Positions 59,266 through 64,000 of a stretch of 64,000 bases of DNA are shown piece by piece; the stretch's first letter is position 1, and each line of letters opens with the position of its first letter. The stretch is from an uncultured bacterium (GTDB lineage Bacteria; Actinomycetota; Coriobacteriia; Coriobacteriales; Coriobacteriaceae), in the NCBI GenBank assembly GCA_905214465.1, contig CAJMMD010000012.1, positions 1 to 64,000 on the forward strand, read 5' to 3'. A model generated the notes under the pieces. That model was not told the DNA's origin and did no database searches. It saw only the letters and a list, made by a program, of their open reading frames with translations. Position numbers and translations under genes: made by a program.

Positions 59266-60621
59266 CTACTTGGGAGCGTTGCCGCTACGGTCGCGCTCGC
59301 TTTGCTCCACACGCCACTCTTCCCAACCGCGGCCGGCAGGCTGCCAGAACGCGCCGCGCTCCAACCCCTCGGGCAAATAGCGCTGATCGACCCAGCCTTC
59401 GGGATAATCGTGCGGGTACTTGTATACACCGTACTCGTCGCTGCCGGGACGGTGACGATCGCGCAGGAAGCTGGGCACCTCGCGAAGACCACTGCTGTGG
59501 ATATCGGCCAGCGCCGCATCGATCGAGGCCTCGCACGCGTTGGACTTAGGCGCCAGGCACACATAGAGCGCAGCCTGAGCCAGGTTGATGCGACACTCGG
59601 GATAGCCAATGACCTCGGCAGATTTAAATGCGGCATGTGCCACCAGAAGCGCCTGCGGGTCGGCGTTGCCAACATCCTCGGAAGCCTGAATCATAATGCG
59701 GCGAGCGATAAACTTGGGATCCTCCCCTGCATCGATCATGCGCGCGAGCCAATAGATCGTGGCATCGGGGTCGCTGCCGCGCATAGATTTAATAAACGCA
59801 CTGATAATGTCGTAGTGCATGTCACCGTTTTTGTCATACGAAAACCCACGACGTGGATTGGCGATCTTCACGTCATCCACGGTAATGGGATAGCGTTCCC
59901 CGGCCGCCGGCGCTGGCGTTCCCTCGGTATCGGGACGCGTAACGGCAATCTCGCTCGCAAGCTCGAGCGTCGTGAGTGCTGAGCGAGCATCGCCCGCGGC
60001 CAATGTGCAAATGGTTTTAACCGTATCCTCATCGGCCGAGAACTTACCGTTTAAACCCTGCGGCGCCTCGAGCGCACGCTCAATGAGCATGGCGATATCC
60101 TCGTCCTTCAGGTGCTCAAGCTCTACCACACGCCCACGCGAGAGCAATGCCGAGTTGACCTCAAAGTACGGGTTTTCCGTCGTGGCACCAATCATAATGA
60201 CGGTGCGGTTCTCAACCGCATGCAGTAAGGCATCCTGCTGCGACTTAGAGAAGCGATGGATCTCATCGATAAACAGAATGGTGCGGCGGTCGTAGGTGTT
60301 CAGACGGGTCTTAGCCTCATCGATTACGCGGCGCAGGTCCTTCACAGTGCCCGTCACGGCGCTGACCTCGACAAACTCGCTCTTGGTATGGTTGGCGATA
60401 ATGTGGGCCAGCGTCGTCTTGCCCGTGCCAGCCGGGCCGTACAGAATCACGCTCGACAGCACGTCATGCTCAATCGCGGCGCGCAGCCACGAGCCCTTAC
60501 CGACGGCCTTTTGCTGGCCCACATACTCGTCGAGCGAATTGGGGCGCATACGCACCGCAAGCGGCGCATTTTTAAAGGAGCGCTCGCGCGTCGAAGCAGA
60601 AAAAAGGTCGTCCATAGCCAT
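59266..60621 (-). CDS. rarA: Replication-associated recombination protein A (RarA/MgsA)
   Basis: RarA is an AAA+ ATPase that acts at stalled forks. The 451-residue product has Walker A LYGPAGTGKTTLAHIIA, Walker B ILFIDEIHRFSKSQQDAL, sensor 1 GATTENPYFEVN, and the family-typical SKGMRGS-like wording (FIKSMRGSDPDATIYWLARM). The C terminus ends in DYPEGWVDQRYLPEGL, also typical. Starts at 60630, 60621 or 60615 are all possible; none has a good ribosome site. Confidence 0.92.
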   Translation of the reverse strand: MAMDDLFSASTRERSFKNAPLAVRMRPNSLDEYVGQQKAVGKGSWLRAAIEHDVLSSVILYGPAGTGKTTLAHIIANHTKSEFVEVSAVTGTVKDLRRVIDEAKTRLNTYDRRTILFIDEIHRFSKSQQDALLHAVENRTVIMIGATTENPYFEVNSALLSRGRVVELEHLKDEDIAMLIERALEAPQGLNGKFSADEDTVKTICTLAAGDARSALTTLELASEIAVTRPDTEGTPAPAAGERYPITVDDVKIANPRRGFSYDKNGDMHYDIISAFIKSMRGSDPDATIYWLARMIDAGEDPKFIARRIMIQASEDVGNADPQALLVAHAAFKSAEVIGYPECRINLAQAALYVCLAPKSNACEASIDAALADIHSSGLREVPSFLRDRHRPGSDEYGVYKYPHDYPEGWVDQRYLPEGLERGAFWQPAGRGWEEWRVEQSERDRSGNAPK

Positions 60622-60675
60622 CCCGTGCATTAATCAAAATCGTTGTTGACCAACAGTATACCGAAAGGATACGAA

Positions 60676-61923
60676 CTACCGTTCGTTAATATACGTGCGG
60701 TGCGGAAACTTTAGACCTGGGAACAATTTGCTCGTCAGCTCGCAGAAATAACCATCCGTCATGCTTGCGATGTAATCGACGACGACCTGATCCTTGTCGT
60801 CCTGCCAGGCATAGGTGCGATCGTAGTAGGAAAGCTGCTGCTCAATGCGCGAAACATGATGCTTAAAGATGTAAGAGAACTCGTCGCCTTTATTTAGATC
60901 CTGCAGGCAACGGTCGTAGAGCTTTTCGAAGGCCTCACGCAACTCTGCCTCGGAATCGCCTTCGATACCGCCCTTGCTATAGATCTTCTCGTAGTTCTCG
61001 CGCTTCGCCCGGCGGATCTCCTCAAACAGGTCCTCGCTCATCTCGATACGCGGTTTGCCATAGCTATGCTCAACGATATCGATGGAAGCGTGCGTGAGAA
61101 TCCAGCTGTTATAGGCGCCGCCCCGACCATCGTCAAAAGCGTCGGGCGACAGCAGGCCCGCCGCAATGGCGTCCTGACGATCACGACCGACGTAGGCGAG
61201 GATATCCGAGATACGCACCACACAGCCCTCGAGGGTCATGGGGCGCAGGTGCTCGATCGCGCCATAGCCCGTGGCAATGCAGTCCTCGACGGTACGGTCG
61301 AACTGGTCAAACGACGCCATGTCCGAGAGTCCAAAGACACGCTGCTCGTACTCGCCGTTATGGCACAGCACGCCGTCGAGCGTCTGGAGCGACACGTTGC
61401 GGCCGTACAGCGCGTCGAGCACGCGGACGGACTGCACGTTATGGAAAAAATAACGACCCGTACGCTCGTGATAGATATCGTTGAGGAAACGCTCGCCGGC
61501 ATGGCCAAAGGGCGTGTGGCCCAAATCGTGGCCCAGGCCAATCGCCTCGATCAAATCGCAGTTGAGGCCCAGGGCACGGCCGATATCGCGGGCAATGCGC
61601 GAGACAAGCTGCACATGAAGGCCGCGCCGCGACAGGTCGTCGTTGCTGCGAAAGCTAAAGACCTGCGTTTTGCCTGCATAACGCGTGTACGCAGGAAGAT
61701 GAAGAATCTTTTCGGTATCGCGCATAAACGCCGGACGCATAAGCGTGCCTTTGTCGGCAGCGCGATCTATACGACGAATGACCTGGTCGTCGCAGCATCG
61801 ATAAGGATTAACGACACCCGAGGCGCGGTCGGCGGCGATACGCTCGACCAGCTCGGGCGACAACGCCGCGGGAATGCGGTCCATGCGCGCCTTAATGACG
61901 GCCGTTTCTTGATTAGTTGCCAT
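60676..61923 (-). CDS. HD-domain deoxynucleoside triphosphate triphosphohydrolase-like protein
   Basis: The 415-residue protein has the HD metal motif AIGLGHDLGHTPFGHAGE and a VLCHNGEYEQR segment, as in dGTPase/Dgt-like HD phosphohydrolases, and VVRISDILAYVGRDRQDAI with the last metal Asp. It would hydrolyse dNTPs to deoxynucleosides and triphosphate or a related substrate. The ATG at 61923 follows AAGGAGCATGCC. It lies between rarA and the prepilin peptidase on the same strand. Confidence 0.85.
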   Translation of the reverse strand: MATNQETAVIKARMDRIPAALSPELVERIAADRASGVVNPYRCCDDQVIRRIDRAADKGTLMRPAFMRDTEKILHLPAYTRYAGKTQVFSFRSNDDLSRRGLHVQLVSRIARDIGRALGLNCDLIEAIGLGHDLGHTPFGHAGERFLNDIYHERTGRYFFHNVQSVRVLDALYGRNVSLQTLDGVLCHNGEYEQRVFGLSDMASFDQFDRTVEDCIATGYGAIEHLRPMTLEGCVVRISDILAYVGRDRQDAIAAGLLSPDAFDDGRGGAYNSWILTHASIDIVEHSYGKPRIEMSEDLFEEIRRAKRENYEKIYSKGGIEGDSEAELREAFEKLYDRCLQDLNKGDEFSYIFKHHVSRIEQQLSYYDRTYAWQDDKDQVVVDYIASMTDGYFCELTSKLFPGLKFPHRTYINER

Positions 61924-61954
61924 GGCATGCTCCTTAAAAAGGATGCGCAATCGG

Positions 61955-62377
61955 TTACAATGTCCAGCCCACGACCTCGATTATGGCAAATATCGGCACC
62001 AAAAACGGGAGCAATGGCAGGGAGCGCGATTTTGTGAAGAGGCAGGAGAGGGCCAGGACCAGGAGCGCGACGGCAAATGCCACGATGCCGCCCAGAGGGT
62101 CGAGCGTGCAAAGCGCGAAAAGCGCCTTGGCATCCCCCATGCCGATGCCGGGGGCCTGGCGGAAACGCCGCCAAAGCGACTCGGTCAGCACAAGGGAAAG
62201 GTACACGATAACGGCAGGACCGGCGTGGTCAAGCGCCGTGTTCAAGCCCCTGTCCAGCCAAACGCCTGCAAACGCCGCCACGGCGCATGCGGCGGCAAGC
62301 GCGTTGGGAAACCGCCGTTCACGGACATCAATCACCGCACCGGCAAAGGCGCAGATCCAAAAGGGAATATAGACCAT
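61955..62377 (-). CDS. A24-type prepilin peptidase-like protein
   Basis: The 140-residue membrane protein has the two aspartates of type IV prepilin peptidases: one in VIDVRERRFPN (about residue 17) and one in GIGMGDAKALFAL (GxGDxK, about residue 79), with four to five spans. The methyltransferase domain of full PilD is absent, as in short archaeal-like and TadV-like peptidases. No pilin genes are in the window. The ATG at 62377 has GGGAGGTG upstream. Confidence 0.82.
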   Translation of the reverse strand: MVYIPFWICAFAGAVIDVRERRFPNALAAACAVAAFAGVWLDRGLNTALDHAGPAVIVYLSLVLTESLWRRFRQAPGIGMGDAKALFALCTLDPLGGIVAFAVALLVLALSCLFTKSRSLPLLPFLVPIFAIIEVVGWTL

Positions 62378-62409
62378 TGAACACCTCCCGGGGCAGTCTC
62401 TCAAAAGCA

Positions 62410-62450
62410 AAAACCACCACAAAGGTGCCTGTCCCCTTCGTGGTGGTTTT
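62410..62450 (-). terminator. Intrinsic terminator after the glycosyltransferase gene
   Basis: AAAACCACCAC (62410-62420) pairs perfectly with GTGGTGGTTTT (62440-62450), and the minus strand continues TTTTTGCTTTT. It lies just past the stop at 62459. Confidence 0.85.
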
Positions 62451-62458
62451 GGTGGTGG

Positions 62459-63754
62459 TTATTTAGCGCCCTGCATGACCTCGTCGAGGGTAACGCTGAC
62501 GGCATGCTGCGTCGGGACCCAGTCGACCTTCAGGAACAACGCAGCCACCGTGATGGGGATATAGCTGAACATAAAGATCGGAAAGGTAAACAGGTTGGTC
62601 ACCAGGCGCCACTTTTGCGCACAATGAATGTGCTTGTACTCGAAGATGGTCGTAAGTAGAGCCAGGATAAAGAAGGTCTGATACATCATCGCGAAGGTCA
62701 TAATGAGCGAGGCGGCACAAGCCTGCATCTCGACCTCGGTGGCCAAGAAGCCATGCGAAAGACCACCGACGATCAGGAACGTGGCGTTGGCGAGCATCGA
62801 AATCAGCGATAACAGCATACCAGGGGCAATCGTCATAAACATGTCATATGCGGCAAAGCGATGATAGCGGAACGTCGATTTGACCAGATGCTTACCGTAG
62901 GTAAAGAACACCTGGTAGAAGCCCTTGGTCCAGCGCATACGCTGCTTCCAGGACGCCTTAAACGTCACGGGCTGCTCGTCAAAGAACTCCGCCGGCGCAT
63001 AGCCAATACGAATGCCGTGAATAGCGCAGAACGTGGTGAACTGAATATCCTCGGTCAGCGTATGGAACTGCCAGCCGTGCATGCCCTCAATAACGCTAGC
63101 CGAGATAAGGTAGCCCGAACCCGATACGGCGCAGGACGTCTTGCAGATGTTGCGCGCGTTGTTGAGGAAACGCGCCTCGCGCAGATACCAAGTGGCATTC
63201 GCTGCCGAGATCCACGAGCTTCCGAAGTTCTTGGAGTTACGATAGCTCGTGACCACATGGAAGCCCTGGTCAAAGGCATCATTCATCTTGGACACATAAT
63301 CGCGGGCGATAACATTATCGGCATCGAAGATAAAGTAACCTTCAAAGGTATCGGGATACTCGTTAAGAATGCGGTCAAAACCAAAGTCCATGACCCAGCT
63401 CTTGCCTTTACGGGCCAGGTCGTTTCGCTCGTACACGACAGCGCCCGCCTCGCGCGCGAGCTGCGCGGTGTTATCGGTGCAGGCATCGGCGACCACGAAG
63501 ACCTCGATGAGCTCGGACGGATAATCCTGGTCCTTGATGGAGCGAACGAGGTTGGCGATAACGGCCTCCTCGTTGTGTGCTGCAATAAAGAAGGCATACC
63601 GGTGGAGTTTTTTGGCCTTGGGAGGCGCGACCTCGCCGCGGAGAGCACCGATGACAAAGAAGACCACCTGGTACAAGAAGCAGACCGTGAGCAGCGTGAC
63701 GACAATCTGGTTGAAGATCACGATGGGTGTGTTGGTTTGTAAAAAGGCGAGCAT
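62459..63754 (-). CDS. Family 2 glycosyltransferase, membrane-bound
   Basis: The 431-residue protein has an N-terminal span, then a GT-A domain with AFFIAAHNEEAVIANLVRSI, the UDP/metal site GYFIFDADNVIARDYV, TEDIQF (catalytic acid) and the QxxRW-type KQRMRWTKGFYQ, and three to four C-terminal spans. This is the architecture of processive polysaccharide synthases and exporters. The polymer is not identifiable from sequence. Confidence 0.88.
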   Translation of the reverse strand: MLAFLQTNTPIVIFNQIVVTLLTVCFLYQVVFFVIGALRGEVAPPKAKKLHRYAFFIAAHNEEAVIANLVRSIKDQDYPSELIEVFVVADACTDNTAQLAREAGAVVYERNDLARKGKSWVMDFGFDRILNEYPDTFEGYFIFDADNVIARDYVSKMNDAFDQGFHVVTSYRNSKNFGSSWISAANATWYLREARFLNNARNICKTSCAVSGSGYLISASVIEGMHGWQFHTLTEDIQFTTFCAIHGIRIGYAPAEFFDEQPVTFKASWKQRMRWTKGFYQVFFTYGKHLVKSTFRYHRFAAYDMFMTIAPGMLLSLISMLANATFLIVGGLSHGFLATEVEMQACAASLIMTFAMMYQTFFILALLTTIFEYKHIHCAQKWRLVTNLFTFPIFMFSYIPITVAALFLKVDWVPTQHAVSVTLDEVMQGAK

Positions 63755-63836
63755 GCAGGCTCCCAGGAACGTGTTACGTAAACAACCGTATATCTTACCG
63801 CAGGCTTACCGAGTTCAAGAAACCACCTAATACTGG

Positions 63837-64000
63837 CTAGGCTTCGAGCAGGCCGAGCTGCGGTACGATTTCGTCGCCGGCAGCAGTGCGGCCAAGCGAA
63901 CGCGGGGCTAAGTCGTCGAGGACGGCGGCGAGATCCCACGGCAGCTCGTCGCGGCACTCAATGCGCTCTCCCGTCACGGGATGATCGAACGCCACGCGCC
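63837..64000 (-). CDS. RluA/RluD family pseudouridine synthase (3' end, cut by window edge)
   Basis: The last 53 codons on the minus strand read VAFDHPVTGERIECRDELPW and end LGLLEA. The wording HPVTGE followed by LPxDL is the characteristic C-terminal end of RluA-family RNA pseudouridine synthases. The catalytic Asp and most of the protein lie outside the window. Confidence 0.75.
   Translation of the reverse strand, partial: RVAFDHPVTGERIECRDELPWDLAAVLDDLAPRSLGRTAAGDEIVPQLGLLEA

Noticed and set aside
1..64000. CRISPR arrays, prophage, rRNA operons
   Set aside because: No regularly spaced direct repeats, phage structural genes or rRNA sequence were seen.

Overview
The window is a composite of three blocks with different base composition, codon habits and lineage signature. 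Block A (1 to about 9142) is moderate-GC DNA that looks like a Clostridia/Lachnospiraceae chromosome. Block B (about 9143 to 30300) is very GC-rich and looks like an Eggerthellaceae-type Coriobacteriia. Block C (about 30310 to 64000) is intermediate in GC and looks like Collinsella. Lineage calls come from gene content, protein wording and composition only; no database was searched. Both block boundaries cut genes, so a misassembled metagenomic contig is the simplest explanation, although block B as a transferred island cannot be excluded from the sequence alone.

Block A holds tRNA-Lys(CUU), a MATE exporter, class III ribonucleotide reductase nrdD with two NrdR-box-like sites, dapF, a lipoprotein of unknown function, trxB, a gene-free stretch with a cluster of DnaA boxes, and the 3' part of an ABC ATPase gene. 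At about 9142 that ATPase is joined in frame to the first 25 codons of what looks like cbiC.

Block B is a cobalamin locus. Fifteen complete minus-strand genes (cobM, cbiD, cbiL, cbiG, cobJ, cbiET, cbiA, cobT, cobU, cobS, a cobU-like/cobC fusion, cbiB, cobD, cobQ, cobO) are packed with overlapping or abutting starts and stops, then the truncated cbiC. They cover most of the anaerobic corrin route plus nucleotide-loop assembly; a complete cbiC, cbiJ and the siroheme-forming steps are not in the window. Divergently, a promoter and a cobalamin riboswitch precede an exported Tat-type lipoprotein CbiK chelatase, two lipoproteins with NEAT-like sequence (one fused to a periplasmic binding protein), a FecCD/BtuC permease and an ABC ATPase with an extra C-terminal domain. 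The same extra domain is present on the broken ATPase of block A.

Block C starts with an internal fragment of an IS3-family transposase and continues as ordinary Collinsella-like chromosome: TetR regulator, LPG-synthase-like membrane protein, tRNA-Glu(CUC), CCA-adding enzyme, a fructose PTS region (two PfkB kinases, EI, HPr, FruA, RpiR regulator), recN-nadK-tlyA-xseB-nusB-asp23-efp-pepP, a shikimate pair whose AroB-like member lacks the usual catalytic motifs, yqeG-mltG-ruvX-alaS, a sigma-B-type sigma factor with a degenerate HATPase partner, rarA, an HD phosphohydrolase, a prepilin peptidase, a glycosyltransferase and the 3' end of an rluA/rluD-type gene. The 527-bp gap between fruA and ptsH carries two long inverted repeats that no gene explains.

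The best candidate for an under-described system is the riboswitch-controlled extracytoplasmic CbiK/NEAT-like/ABC operon (24365-30287).
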